DNA of 64,000 nt from Mytilinidion resinicola (taxonomy: Eukaryota > Ascomycota > Dothideomycetes > Mytilinidiales > Mytilinidiaceae), in NCBI RefSeq assembly GCF_010093595.1, contig NW_022985446.1, positions 1,100,709 to 1,164,708 on the forward strand, given 5' to 3'. The first letter of the stretch is position 1, and each line of letters starts with the position of its first letter. Below are positions 35,938 to 47,753 of the stretch, in pieces. The position numbers were made by a program, and so were the translations under genes. The notes beneath the pieces were generated by a model, which had not been told where the DNA came from, did not search any database, and saw only the letters and a list, made by a program, of their open reading frames with translations.

Positions 35938-37707
35938 CTGGGCGGTGAACGACGTTGGACAGCGTCACGTGAGCGTCCAGACGAGTTAGAGAGCCAACCA
36001 CAGTAGTGAACTTCGATGATTTGATAGATTGGTAGGATGACCTGCCAAGGCGAAGTATGTACCACGTTTAGGCGCAGGTGGTTTTGCTAAAAGGAATTCC
36101 AAATCTAACCGCGTGAACATGTTGTCAGACGCAAAGTGGACATCGGCTAACTATACCTGTTATAGTTTCGTCTTCCCACTCGAACGAGCAACTAATTTTG
36201 ATAGAAAGCAGGTATCAGTTGACTGCCGAGGCATCTCATGAACGCATTCCGCCGTTTTGTTGGAAGATGTTACAAATCTAACCGCACGGTTGGTTTTTCC
36301 ACGATGCGGAGCGGATTTACCTCGGAGAATTCACCCGAACTAGGCGATGAACGTAGGTCACCTGATGCTGTAGTCACGTGCTCGCTACTAACGTCGCCTC
36401 TTGTACGGCTTCTATCCCAATGTGCCAGCTCCTTGCACGACGTCTTGGTGCAAGGCGCCGTAGGTAAAGGGACAGATTTAGGTCGGTGGAATAATGCATA
36501 GGACAACATGGTGAGACAACCTGTGGACAAATTGCACCCATTTAATGGAAAGAGTTACCAAACTAACTGCGTCAGAATAGAAACAACAGATCTACATCGC
36601 GAGCGACAAGACGCATAGGATGTCAGCTCTCTGGACTAAGTTGGAGTTGATATCGATACCTTCCCGGGTCAGGCCTGAGGTGCCAAAGCCCTATGGCCGT
36701 CCCATTCGCAGATGCAATCATTATTATGTAGGATAGCATGGGGTGTCTGTCATCTGGTCTTCGTTACTTCGTAACTCCGTGTCAACGGCGAAGTGCTGAT
36801 GCCGGTTCTCCGTATGGAAGGGAATATGTCAGCCACACGACTCGAGCATCAGCCTCGCTTTCAGAAGCACGCGCCGCACACGAGACCGTCTCAGCCAAGG
36901 CGGTCGATCCGAACCCGGAATCTCGGAGGGCTGTCCCTGGTGCCCGCAATTTCGTACTCGGGACGGTGCAACGGTAACGTGGAAGAACGCCGACGCGGTG
37001 GAAAGGAGGTTGCGACTAGGGAGATGGAGGGATGACGTTGGACAGTGTTGACACCAAGATCTGGATTCACGCCTTGTGTATAACGGCTCTATTATTATCG
37101 AGAACGCATCTTGTTTCGTGCAGGGGCGCTAGGATTGTAATTGGAATGGGATTGCGCAGCCCTCGAGACTGACGAAAATCACCACGATCATGGGCATGGA
37201 GGTGCTAGCGAGGAGGAGGGGACAGTCAGGAAATTGTGAGGGTCCTTCGTCCTATGTTTCCAAACCCTGTGGCACCGAAGGCCGGGAGAAGGCCAGGCGC
37301 ACACGTGTTCCAGATCAGACGTCGAGGACGCGTTCCAGACGCCGGAGATGGCGGGAAGTGCTCGAAAGTTGAGCCTCGCGCTGGAGGGGCTTTGAACGCA
37401 TCCCCATCGCGGCGGGGTGGTGGAGGAGCGTGGTGTAGGAGCGTGGTGTTTCTCTTTGGGGCAGGTCGTTCTGCACGCAATCTCAGCGGCTCGCGGCTGG
37501 CTGGGTCAGCCGTGGGGTTGTGGTTCCTGGCGACGAACAGGGGCACCGGCTGCTGATTCGAGCGCGCAAAAGGCGTACCTGGCGCTTCACTGCTTTTGCG
37601 ATAGCGGCGGCGCCAGAGTCTATCTTGAGCGCATGCAATTTGCGAGGCTGCCAACAAACCACTCAGGAACCACGACGCGGCTGAAGATGCCCTCGTCGTG
37701 TGCCGCT

Positions 37708-37742
37708 CGTCGCCCGTCGCCCGTCGCCCGTCGCCCGTCGCC
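37708..37742. repeat. Microsatellite, (CGTCGCC) x 5
   Basis: Five perfect copies of a 7-bp unit, followed by a CCCGCC run. The unit length is not a multiple of three, which argues against a coding repeat. Confidence 0.9.
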
Positions 37743-38376
37743 CCCGCCGTCGATGGCTGCAACGGAGGTCCCCTGAGCGGCGTCAGAGATTCTGCTGTCA
37801 TTCCAGCAGACACTGGCACCTGGAGCGGTGTTTTGGTGAAGCATGACGGCGGCGCACGGCGTGGAATGCGGCCTGTGCCGGGCTCCATCTGGGCTTCATT
37901 TCTTGCCCCTGTCGCTCTCCGCCATTTCTGCTGGTGCGACGCAAGCTGCCCTCCTGATCCCGCCCAATCACCGCCGCCCGTCGACAAGCTGTCCCGTTGC
38001 GTGCAAGCTCCGCGCCCATCCTCCCCAGCCCCGAGCGGTCAATCCCTTCTCCTCTTCACCACGCCGCTCTCTCAACACCACCACCCTCGTGGGCACTCAC
38101 TAATCTCGCAGCACTTCCCCGCCTCCTCTTACCCACGTCATTCTTTTCAGGCTTCGGATTCTTGGTGCTGCTGCTTTTTGCCTTTCGTCACTCCTTCAGC
38201 CTCCGTCCAGGACCAGCCGGCTATGACCGATTGCCTTACGACCTTACGCTGTTAATATCTAAACCAAATACTGTCGACACGACCGCCGTGCATCCATTTA
38301 GTCGAGTTCCTGCCGTCATCGCTGTTCCACTGGGCGCCAATCGCCGACTCGTTGGAAGAATCGCCGTCGCGGCCGA

Positions 38377-38391
38377 ATGAACACCCTGTAA
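38377..38391 (+). promoter_or_regulatory. Minimal upstream ORF in the SKG6-type leader
   Basis: ATG AAC ACC CTG TAA (four codons and a stop) ends 11 bases before the main start codon at 38403. A second short upstream ORF of ten codons lies at 38223-38255. If the transcript starts upstream of them, they could reduce or regulate initiation. Confidence 0.45.
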
Positions 38392-38402
38392 AGACCGCCA
38401 AG

Positions 38403-40706
38403 ATGCATCAACACCATTCTCACAACCATCTCCACCATGCGAGGAGAGACGCAGCAGTAGCATCCGCCGACTTGCTGCCTCGAGGCCCTTCTCCTGCTGA
38501 GCCAAACATGGACATCCCGAGCCGGACCTTTCACTCGATAACTCGCGCTCTGCTGCCCCGTGAAAAATGCACTGGGTCCGCCAACGAATGCGAGAAGCCG
38601 ACTCCCGACTACCTTGTTCCTGTTGTGTGTGCCGTTATGTAGGCCGACTCCACCTCATGTGTAGTATCCGTACTGATCTTTCGCAGAATTCCTGTATTCT
38701 TGGCCATTGTAGTCCTCCTATTTCTCCACCGCCGCCATAACAAGAAACTCAAGCAGGAGGATAGAGATGACCCACACAAATCTCTCGACTTTGGCCTGGA
38801 GGCGACGGGAAAAGCAAGTAAGAAAGGAAAGGGGATCCCGGAAATGACCATCACCGACACTGAAAAGACACTTCGAGGTAATAAGGGCTTGTCAATGGAC
38901 CTAGGAGTGGGAAATCCCTACATACTTCCAGCGGGCTTGCACAACTCGCGAGAGTCAGTCAACTCTATGGCGCGCTCCATGGACGATCCACATGACCCCT
39001 ATCGCCCTGTCACCTTCATAAAGGACAGTGCCAGCATGAGAAATGGGAGCAGCCTGCGTGGCTATCCCCACGACAACTCTTCAACGTACACGGGATCAAG
39101 TGGGGGTACCGACAGGATGAATGGAAGTCTTTTGAGGAACGCCCAGCGCATGTCGCAGTCTGTCCCACCCCGAGGAGACTCGAAGGCAGGAGGATCTCCA
39201 CTCAGCGAGCAGCCACCACCTCACATCCAGTTTCCCGCTGCGACTGCACAACCGGCTGGATCTCCCTCAAATCCCCAGGATCGATCGCCGCCACGTGTGC
39301 CTGCATCGAACGGCGGGCTTGCACCCACCCCTGCCGATGCTGGCCGCGACTCCTACTTTGACAACAACGCCAATGTTATGAGGGCGAGCAACAATTATCT
39401 TGGTTCTTTCATCCACAGCCGAGATGGTTCGACTGTTGAGGCCCCCGGGCAAGCTCAATCGCCTCCCGAGCCCACTATTCCCCAGATCCATGCCCCAAGG
39501 CCAATTTCACCTCCAACCAAGCTCCTTCCAGAGAACCCTCGACCACCACCACGAGTCCAATCGCAAGAGGCTGTTGTCATATCCAACGCCAACAACATGA
39601 ACCGCATCAGTGACACGAGCGACTACGGTGATGGATTCAAAGTTACACCTCCTTCTCGTGAACAGAGCTATGATGGGGCCAACGCTGCTGGCCGCAGATC
39701 ACTCGATGCTCCAATGCCAGTCCAGCAAGAAGAATCGTACAACAACGCCTTCGGCCTGGGAGTTGATGATCTGGGTTATGACCCTCGTCGATTGTCTATG
39801 AGCCTTCGCCCTCTTCCCCCGGATGACCCAGCCGATAACCCCGAAACACGTGCCAATCGTATCCGTTCTTTCTACAAGGAGTACTTCGATGATTCCAAGC
39901 CGGACCCTGTAGGCTACTATGAGGACTACAACCCAGAGTACCTTGCGGACGGAACCATCTTCGACCCTGAGACTGGTAACTTCGTCATGGCTCAAGCACC
40001 ATATGCTCAGCCCGTTGGCCGTCGTGCCATGACACCGCCTCCTCGCGCTCCTCCGCGCTTCCAGGGCCAGACTGGCCGTGGCCGAGCCTCCAGCGGTTCT
40101 ACCGGTCGCTTCATGCCGCCTCCTCGCGGCAACTCCTCCATGAGCGGACGCGTGGCTGCTCCCCGGAGAGCCCCTCTGCCACCCCCTCCGGCTCTCACCT
40201 CGCTACCAACGCCTGCCAAGCTCACGGAAGATTCGGCCATCTTCAACCCTCTCGACTTTGCTCCTCCTGTCTCGTACAGAGATCGCCAGGCCGGTCGACG
40301 ACCTGACAGTCCTCTCGGTGTGCAGAGACCGTATAGCCCTGCAGTGCGGGCTCATACGCCACTGGTGGGCGCTTTCGACGACCTTCCCGCTATGCCTAGC
40401 CCGTAAGTCACTGTTGAATGCACTCCTGTTCTAGGCCATAAGCTAACCTCCCATAGTCACGCCCTCCGCAAGTCCAGCACCTTCACCGCCCTCGACTTCG
40501 CCCCTCCGCCCAAGTTCCGCGACAACGGCTCCGGCTCCGACGCAGGCTCCATCCGCTCCACCCGCTCTGCCATGTCGCAGGTCCAGCTCAACAGCATCCG
40601 AGCCGGCGCATATCGCGTCTCGCGCATGCCCAAGGAGGTCGTCGGCACCCGAGACGACCTCATGGAGAGCTTGAAGCCCCAGATGAATCTGTCGAGGCCA
40701 TCCTAG
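38403..40706 (+). CDS. SKG6/TOS2-type single-pass membrane protein
   Basis: Three exons (38403-38638, 38687-40402, 40457-40706) join to 2202 nt, 733 aa. A His-rich N-terminus (MHQHHSHNHLHHARR) is followed by a Cys pair (EKCTGSANECEKP). One transmembrane helix comes next (VPVVCAVIIPVFLAIVVLLF), then a basic stop-transfer HRRHNKK; the intron falls inside the helix. The long cytoplasmic part is Pro/Ser-rich, with the conserved block RANRIRSFYKEYFDDSK, then YYEDYNPEYLADGTIFDPET and several PPPRAPPRF-type proline motifs that could bind SH3 domains. This matches the fungal SKG6/TOS2 group, linked in yeast to polarity and bud-neck sites. The role here is inferred from that family. Confidence 0.82.
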
Positions 40707-41348
40707 GCTCAGCGCTCGACTTGCTGGATCGAGCTGGCGCGCGAAAAGCTCTTGAGATTCAGCATAAGCTTTTCTTTGTGAGACGTGTTTCATTTCAGTA
40801 ATGGCACTAAGCACACGAACGAGGGACGATTTTGAAAAAAAACCAGCAGACTTTTTATAGACGGGATCGGCGATGGCTTAGTTTTCGGTGGCTCTCGGGA
40901 TTGTTTAGTCCATTCCCATTTTCTTGGATGCGACGACGGTACATACTCAGGGTGTATTAGCTGGCGATAAGGCGGTGTTAATTTCTTGTAGTCTTTTGAG
41001 GGAGAGAGTGGGTCGTTAGTGTGGTATGTGGAGAGGCAAGCAAGGAAGTTGGAGGTAGACCGGGGGACGAATAGATTGAGGGATTAGAATTGTGGAGAGT
41101 GTAAATATTAGGGGAACGGTAAGACCGTGTGGTAGGGCGTGTAGCTAGCTAGGAGCCATCGAGCTGACCGATTTCAAGTCTTCCAATAATCATGTTGAAA
41201 CAAGTTTCTCCCTGGACCATTATGCAATATGCTCGCTGTGTCTATATTCTCTTGCTCCATATCTCCCCAGAAGCGTTCACGTTCCTACCACACTACATCC
41301 GCCACGCTCTCCGTCTAATCAGCACTTCGAAAAAAGACAACGCCCATC
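40707..41348. other. Convergent intergenic region, SKG6-type gene and GH92 gene
   Basis: About 640 bases where two genes end facing each other. An A-run at 40836 and AT-rich stretches may carry polyadenylation signals. No gene is visible; the minus ORF at 40443-40814 is the shadow of the last SKG6-type exon. Confidence 0.5.
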
Positions 41349-43916
41349 TCACAAATACCCTATTCCTCCTTTTCCAACACTCGGCGGCAAATCCTCCGCC
41401 CTCGTCCCCCAGTCACTCTCCTCCGGCCCCAGCACCAACTCCAGCGTCCACCCCTCCGTAAAAAAACCATGCGTCACCCAGCTCTTCGTCCACACCTCCC
41501 CATTCAGCGTCGCGCTCTGCACATAAATATTCTCATAACTCCCCCTATCAAAGTTAACATTCCTAATAGTAGCGGTCTTATTCGTCTGCGGACTCGTCAC
41601 GCTCACGCTCTCGAAGAACGGCGGGATGATGAAATACACGTCCTGCCCCGGGTTCGGGAACAGCCCGAGCATGACGAAGACGGTGAAGGCGCCCATGGCG
41701 CCCGAGTCGTCGTTGCCGGGCAGGCCGCCGGGCGTGGGCGAGAAGCGCGCGGGGACGTAGGAGTGCGCGCGCTGCGCCGAGAGGCCCGGGCGGCCGGCGT
41801 AGTGGTACTGGAAGATTGTGAGGAAGACGGGCTCGTTGCCGATGTCGGCGAGGCCGGAGGTGTGGAAGTAGTCGAGGCGGGCGATGAAGGAGGCGGGGCC
41901 GCCGAGGAGGGTGATTAGAGTGGGCATGTCGTGGGGGACGTAGCTGGGGTTGATGGAGTTAGTCGGTGGAGGATGTGGGATAGGGGAAGGGAGGGGAGTT
42001 ACAATAGGTATTCCCATACGGAGGACTCGAAGGTCTCGGAGGGGTTGGAGGTTAGGGAGCAGAAGTCTGTGAGGGGGCTGCAGGCGATTGGGTCTTGGTA
42101 GCCCCAGGTGCCGTTCTGATATTTTGGTTGGAAGAAGCCTGTGAAACCAGTGTCTGTGCCGTTGATGAGAGATTTCTGGTCGGCTTTGAAAAGGTTTTGC
42201 CAGTTCTCTGCTCGGGAGAGGTATTTGGCGTATTCATCTTTCCCGAGGCCCTTACCTAGCGTGGAGATGCAGTAGTCGTTATACGAATATTCGAGAGTCC
42301 TAGAAATACTTCTTGAGTTCGTCCCAAACCCAAGGTAGTCGAAATCGAGATAGGGGATGTAATTGTAGCGCTTCCAGCTCTTCAACCCGCCGCGGCCTTC
42401 GTAGGACCACTCGAGGGGCTCGTTCTCGGCGTCGTTGACAACTGCGTCGTAGGCGAGATTCCAGTCGATGCCAGTGAGATTCTTGATGTAGGCATCCGCG
42501 ATGACGACGTCGGCGTTTGACCCGCCTTGCGTCCAGCCTTTGCATAAGCTCATGCGGCAATCCGGGAGCCAACCTTCATGCTGGTACGTTGAGAGGAGAC
42601 TGCGGACCATTTTTGATTGCGCGACGGGGTCAACAATAGTTAAAAAGGGGTGTTGTACCCTAAAAGCATCCCAAATACTAGTTGGAAATACGTTAGCAGT
42701 GCATGAAAGGGCATGGTTTCGGAGTTGCTCTGAAAAGCTTACCAGTAAAAGGAGTCAAAGTACGGTTCTGATGTTTCCCAATTTGGATTTTCCCCGGTAT
42801 AGTCCTGCGGCGAGATCATCGTCCTGTACATTCCGCTGTAGAAATTTGTTTGCATCGTCTCATTCACACCTCCGGCTTCAATCGCGATAGGCGAGAGCTT
42901 TTCTCTCCATGCATCCTCAGCCTTGCTCTTCATACCTTCAAAATCGTAGTCTGGGCCAGGTATTTCTTTCTCCGCATTTTGACATGCTTGATCTGCGCTA
43001 ATGAAGCTCACTCCAACCCTTGCGGTCAAGTTACCCTCAATTGGTCCTTTGAATCTCACGAATCCACCAGCTTGGAGGTAAAACAGATTGAAGCCTCTCG
43101 TGACGAACAACTCCTTGGGCTCAGTGTCGGCTCGATTATTGACCCACACTCCCGAGTCGAGGATCGATGCTCCAGCGAAGTCAACGCAGAAATGTGCAAC
43201 ATAATACCCAGCGCCAAAACTGGGAAGGAAAGTGCCATTCCCTTTCATTCTTCCGGTCGTTTCATCTATACTGATCGATGCGTTCTGTCGACTCGCCCAC
43301 AGGTCCGTCAGGTCGAGCATGATGAGAGGATTTAGCGCTGATCCATTTCTCGATTCCTCTGCGGGAAAGACAAAGTGGTACAACGCAGAGTGTTGCGCCG
43401 CTGTCATTTCTGCGTGGATACCGTTCTCCAATGTCAATGCGAAATAGCCTGGGCTGGCCTCAATTGATTCGTTGAGATAGGGAGTAGCGCGGGCAGTGAT
43501 TAGGTAATTGCAGTTGTTCAATTCATTTTCTGGGCAGTGTTGTGGAAATAGAGGAAAGTTGCCCAGTGATGGATTGCCCCCAGTGCCGGAGTCGTGCAGG
43601 CTTGTTGAGCGTCAAACCCAAAAACAACATCGGATAGAACAGAAATCCCATACCTCGAGAAACCAGTGACATTGCTACCGTCGAACGCGAATCCTCCTGT
43701 GTTTTGCCCGTTAACGTCGGCGACAGCCTTAGCCATTCCATAGGGCAATGTGGCACCCGCGAATACGTTTCCGTCATTGGTAGAACCGATCAATTGATTG
43801 ACATATTTGAGAGGATCGAAGTCGGCTTCATGCTTGGCATGTTCATTGGCAGAAGTTGTGCAGGTATGGACAACAAGTAGAAAGACAGCAACTGTCGTAG
43901 ACCGTGTGTTGAGCAT
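41349..43916 (-). CDS. Secreted glycoside hydrolase family 92 (alpha-mannosidase)
   Basis: Four exons (43916-43654, 43600-42743, 42677-42003, 41943-41349) join to 2391 nt, 796 aa. Signal peptide TTVAVFLLVVHTCTTSA. GH92 landmarks run in order: YVNQLIGSTNDGNVFAGA.LPYGMAK, the HDSGTGGNPSLGNFP block, FYSGMYRTMISPQDYTGENP, IWDAFRVQHPFLT, MVRSLLSTYQHEGWLPDCRM, GGSNADVVIADAY, TLEYSYNDYCIS, GFFQPKYQNGTW, then YVPHDMPTLI, GLPGNDDSGAMGAF, VFVMLGLFPNPGQD and the C-terminal beta domain. Family enzymes are calcium-dependent exo-mannosidases acting on N-glycans or yeast mannan. Intron 1 uses a less common AAG acceptor and joins exons as FSSLHDSG, where relatives often have FSHMHDSG. Many N-x-S/T sites fit secretion. 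Confidence 0.93.
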
Positions 43917-44473
43917 GCTGAAGTACGAGCAACAAATTTGCTTGCTGCAGAAGAGATCAAGGTGGTGTTCGAAGTATTAAGAGGCGAGGAAAGCGGCTTG
44001 AGATCCGTAGATGCATGGTAGCGAGTACTTTGGTACGATGCAACGTAACTGCGGGGTTGACACTAAGTCGTATCAATGTTGAAAATGAGCCTGCTCAAGG
44101 TGACAGTAACTCGGGATCTTCCTGCAAGGGTACTGTCCGGGAATGGTCAATATAAACTGTGGACTGCCGGTGTTCCGCTCTGATCCTGCGAGGTACCTAC
44201 TTGCTAGCACTCGGCGACGAACAACATCAAGCCGTGATCATGAAGCCCTGGGCAGTCTATTTTATACAAAGATAATTCTTTGCAATAGCTCTTATTCTTT
44301 GACAGATCGTATGATAAATGCATTGCCTTGTTTGAGAGTGCCTGGGGTTGGTTATAGGCGAACAACGTCAGCAATCGTGCACCCTAAGATGCCGTCGAAA
44401 ATGGGAATAGATTGGTTCGATTGCCGGAAAGATCTGAGATGGCTACGTAGAGTCGAATTGGCCAGGCCAAAGC
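43917..44473. other. GH92 promoter and 3' flank of the ABM-like gene
   Basis: About 560 bases between two minus-strand genes. It should contain the GH92 promoter. A 148-codon + ORF (44143-44589) runs into the ABM-like gene antisense and shows no domain. I see nothing more. Confidence 0.5.
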
Positions 44474-45130
44474 CTACTCCTGCGAGGTTTTGGCGATTCG
44501 TTCCATGTCTCGTGCATGTCGAACCTCCATGCCTTCGTAGTTGTTACGCACGCTTGCATAATCCTCATCCTCTCTCATCTTCGCCGTAAATGCCTTATGT
44601 GCCTCCATGCTCGCCCAACCAGTGAACATGAGTGCTTCTCGTTTCCCAGGCTCTGAGTCGTTCCTCCAGCCCTCGACCACGTTGTATGGCTCTGTTGCGT
44701 CCGCAAGGGTTGCTCGATGTTTGTTCACTATCCGATCGTACTCCTCGATGTGCTGGCCTCCTTTTAGGAACAACCTCGCTATCGCCATGACGGGTGCGTC
44801 CAGAGGCAACGATGATATGTCGTCAAGCTCCATGTGAAGTATCCACTGGAAATCAAGCTGATCCTCCTGTGAGCCAAGGACCTTCTCCTTCTCTGGCGAT
44901 GCGAGGAAGGCTTTGTGGGCTTCCAGAGTTGGCCATATTCCCAGGATGTAGACGAGGGATGGGTCTTCGATGCAGTTGTAGAACCTTGAATTAGTTTTCA
45001 AAACCGAGCGGACTGTAGACAGAGTTTTGAGTAACGCGTCATCAGAGGCTGACACCCCGTCTTTCAGCCGCAGCCTGCAAACCTCCAGCATAGGCATGTC
45101 GCAGGAGATGTCAATGTGTGCAAGACGCAC
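44474..45130 (-). CDS. Duplicated dimeric alpha-beta barrel (ABM-like) protein
   Basis: A single-exon gene of 218 aa; starting at the second Met (45097, MPMLEVCRLRL) would give 207 aa and a cleaner first strand. The sequence is an internal duplication. The first half has EVCRLRLKDG...VYILGIWPTLEAHKAFLASPE, and the second AIARLFLKGG...LMFTGWASMEAHKAFTAKM. Each half has the beta-alpha-beta pattern of ferredoxin-like dimeric barrels seen in antibiotic-biosynthesis monooxygenase-like and stress-response A/B barrel proteins, with 'W-x-(T/S)-(L/M)-EAHKAF' in the same place. A fused pair would form the barrel within one chain. No signal peptide. Whether it acts on a quinone, haem or other substrate cannot be told. 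It lies divergent to a 7-TM gene. Confidence 0.82.
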   Translation of the reverse strand: MRLAHIDISCDMPMLEVCRLRLKDGVSASDDALLKTLSTVRSVLKTNSRFYNCIEDPSLVYILGIWPTLEAHKAFLASPEKEKVLGSQEDQLDFQWILHMELDDISSLPLDAPVMAIARLFLKGGQHIEEYDRIVNKHRATLADATEPYNVVEGWRNDSEPGKREALMFTGWASMEAHKAFTAKMREDEDYASVRNNYEGMEVRHARDMERIAKTSQE

Positions 45131-46208
45131 AGCAACGGAGTAGACAACTGAGGACGGATGTATGGGGGCTGAATGGAAAGAGGCTTGGAAGTTTAAGCAA
45201 TCTTGAAATACGGGAATAAAACGAGAGTGGCTATCTTTGGGGGCCGAATGCAGGGGGGAATCTTACACTTCTCTTGGCATCTTGGCATAAAATACGGCGT
45301 TCAACATCCTCCGGCACCAACCGCGCATCTTCCATCACGACTCCTTTCGATGCTGGCACGAAACAGGTTTTCTGCGAAGTCTAGTCGATGACCCATCGAA
45401 TGTCCATTACCGGCTGGGCGTTGATCGGAGGATTCTGGGATTGCCGTTTTCCGCGACGGCGGTCCCCCCCAAAACCTAGATAGGCTCGTGAATACCGGAA
45501 AAGAGGCCCAACAAGGATAACCAGTGATCGCCAGCACACACGATTGACCGGTCAAGATGGAGATGCCACGCCCTAGCCTAAACAGCCCGTTTTGCTACGA
45601 TATCGGCACACTCACAGGGCTTGTGTCTTGGATAGGCCCAAGTTCCCTTCCATAGCTAGGATCCAGCAGACGCCACCACTTTTAGCCCCAACTTTTCGAG
45701 ATGCACCAGCCTAAAAACCAACCATCGGGAGTCGATTGAGTGGGTTGGTGGTACTTAAAAAGTTGCGCGACCTGCACGGCCGGTCAGTTGGGCTATTCCC
45801 AGCCGAGGCCCAGTGGGCATCTCCGTGCCTTTTCATCTCTTCTTGCAGGGATAGTCGATATCCGCTCAAAATTAAGGCGCTGAGGAGGTAACAATACACT
45901 AGATCCTTGGATCTGATCTTTTCAGCCTCGCCTTAGCCTCTGGAACACGTCTAGAACAGGGAAAGCGGAAGGGTGGGGGATTTGTCTTAAGGATGTTGAA
46001 CCGCTGCGCTTTCCCCTGAGGCTGAAGCTGTGTTGACTTTCGCCCCAAATCATCTTGTATTTGTAGTCGTGAATGTGACCAACTAGACACTTCAATACTA
46101 CACCTACTCCTCCCTCCGCATTATCTTCTTGTTAAGCTCTCGTCAATTTCTTCCTTCGATTGTTCTCGATAGTGCGGGCGCTTCCGTTTGCCGAAGACAC
46201 CGTTCCAA
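45131..46208. promoter_or_regulatory. Divergent promoter region, ABM-like and 7-TM genes
   Basis: About 1.1 kb between two outward-facing genes. Short ORFs here have no recognisable feature. The last 120 bases before 46209 are CT-rich and leader-like. Confidence 0.5.
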
Positions 46209-47753
46209 ATGGCGAAAGGTCTTCTAGCGGGTCTTAAGGGCCATTGCCCTAACCGGACTACCCCTTGCGACTTTGCGCTCTATGCAAATGCTACCCATCT
46301 CGACGATAATCAGAAGTTGGTGCCCAATGTCGACATCACTGGAACAAATGTAAGGTCATAAGCAAAAGGCGCTCATTATACTCGCAAATTTTTCTATTTC
46401 GACACATTGGAGCCTGAATCGCACGGCTACACTCAAGATATGTACTTCACTGGGAACAATTCCAAGAAATCACTAGCTACGGGTGCATGAATCTCCCCAA
46501 GTGGCTCTTATTCTCTCAATTTACGCTAAACGTTGGTCAGGTCATCCGTGCCTTTCAAATTACGTCTTTCCTTGCCTTGGTGGCTGCATTTTTGCTATTG
46601 ATGGACTATTCATACCTCATCTTCCATGCCCGTTATCAACCACAGTCCCAAACAAGACGAGAGTAAGTTCAGTGGACATAATTCGACGACGGGTGCTAAT
46701 GCTCAATCAGCCACAAGAAATACAAGCGGATCATCCACAGCATTGACACCATACTCCACACTTTCAGTGACGCAGCTCTCACGGCTGGGATTGCGCTTGC
46801 CTTCGCAACCCTCCTGCAAAGCTGTGATCTCTCTGTATACCACTACAACATAGTCTGTTATATGCTCTTGATGGCTATGATCACTCACACCTTCGCCATA
46901 ACAAACATACCGAAATGGTTCAGCAAGAATGGCTGGCTCGGGGCTCTACGGCTGGCCGGAATCCTCCTTACCTTTTGCTTTACCTGGCTGTTGTATAAGA
47001 GTCGTGATGTCAAAGGATTCCCAATGACCGCTAGCTCAGCTGCAATTATGCCGATCTCATGCTATATTACTGGGGACGACAGCATGTTGAACAGTGGGTA
47101 CTTCGAGACTCATAACATATCTACGGCACTGCTACCCCAACTAAGTGGCAGTGGGTCTACGACACAGTTCTGGGGTCTCCTGATACCCATGACTGTCTCA
47201 TTCGTCATCGGTCTGATTTTCCTAGCTGTCGACTCCTACTCGGCGTTCTTGGAGGGAAGGATCGGGTTCTTCTTCCGTTGTGGCATCACCTTTGCCAATC
47301 TCGTTGTTGCAGGCGCAGCGACATACTTCAACAACAAACTGCGGACTGACCAAGAGATTGATGCGTGGTACCTCAGCTCAAAAAACAACGACTACTCTTT
47401 TGCGCAGCTGATGTCGCTAACACTGCTCGCTTCCTCCGTCTTTCCTTTGATTAGTGCCTTCTACCGTAAGTAGTTTTTTTTCTTGAGACAGGTCGCATCA
47501 CGTTTCCAGTCTAAATCTATTCCTTCATGTGCCGCAATTAGATTTAAACGAATCACGGCTAATATTCTCGATCTTAGAAACAATCGACGGACCCCGTGCT
47601 GCAGACACACAGACTAAGCAAATTGTCAAGGGTCTGGCAACTGATCTGAAGAACGATGAGGCCGGAGTCCCGTTGGCCCAGTACAGCAACGGAGGTGGCC
47701 CTGACTATTCATACCCGGGATACTCGGGAGGCTACTCGGGAGGCTACCCGTGA
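46209..47753 (+). CDS. Fungal seven-transmembrane protein of unknown function
   Basis: Four exons (46209-46349, 46541-46662, 46711-47465, 47542-47753) join to 1230 nt, 409 aa. The N-terminus has a Cys pair and glycosylation-type sites (CPNRTTPCDF, YANATHL). Seven hydrophobic helices follow: FQITSFLALVAAFLLLM; AALTAGIALAFATLL; YNIVCYMLLMAMITHTFA; LRLAGILLTFCFTWLLY; WGLLIPMTVSFVIGLIFLAV; CGITFANLVVAGAATYF; LMSLTLLASSVFPLISAFY. A short cytoplasmic tail ends in GYSGGYSGGYP repeats. The DLSVYHYNIVCYM...THTF segment recurs in many uncharacterised Pezizomycotina membrane proteins. A receptor or transporter role is conceivable but not shown. Intron 1 is 191 nt, much longer than its neighbours, so a small exon may be missing. 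Confidence 0.78.

Larger units (their letters stand above)
35337..38402. other. Three-kilobase intergenic region, hydrolase to the SKG6-type gene (divergent)
   Basis: This region must hold two divergent promoters. It contains an imperfect inverted repeat (35824-35937), three copies of an AAATCTAACCGC-like element (36101, 36275, 36557), a CACGTG at 35967 and a (CGTCGCC) microsatellite (37708-37742). The minus-strand 253-codon ORF at 37226-37987 is Arg/Pro/Ala-rich, overlaps several others and is not convincing. About 38000-38400 is a pyrimidine-rich leader with short upstream ORFs before the SKG6-type gene. Confidence 0.5.

Noticed and set aside
37226..37987. 253-codon minus-strand ORF
   Set aside because: Low-complexity Arg/Pro/Ala composition, covers a 7-bp microsatellite, and overlaps equally long ORFs on the other strand.
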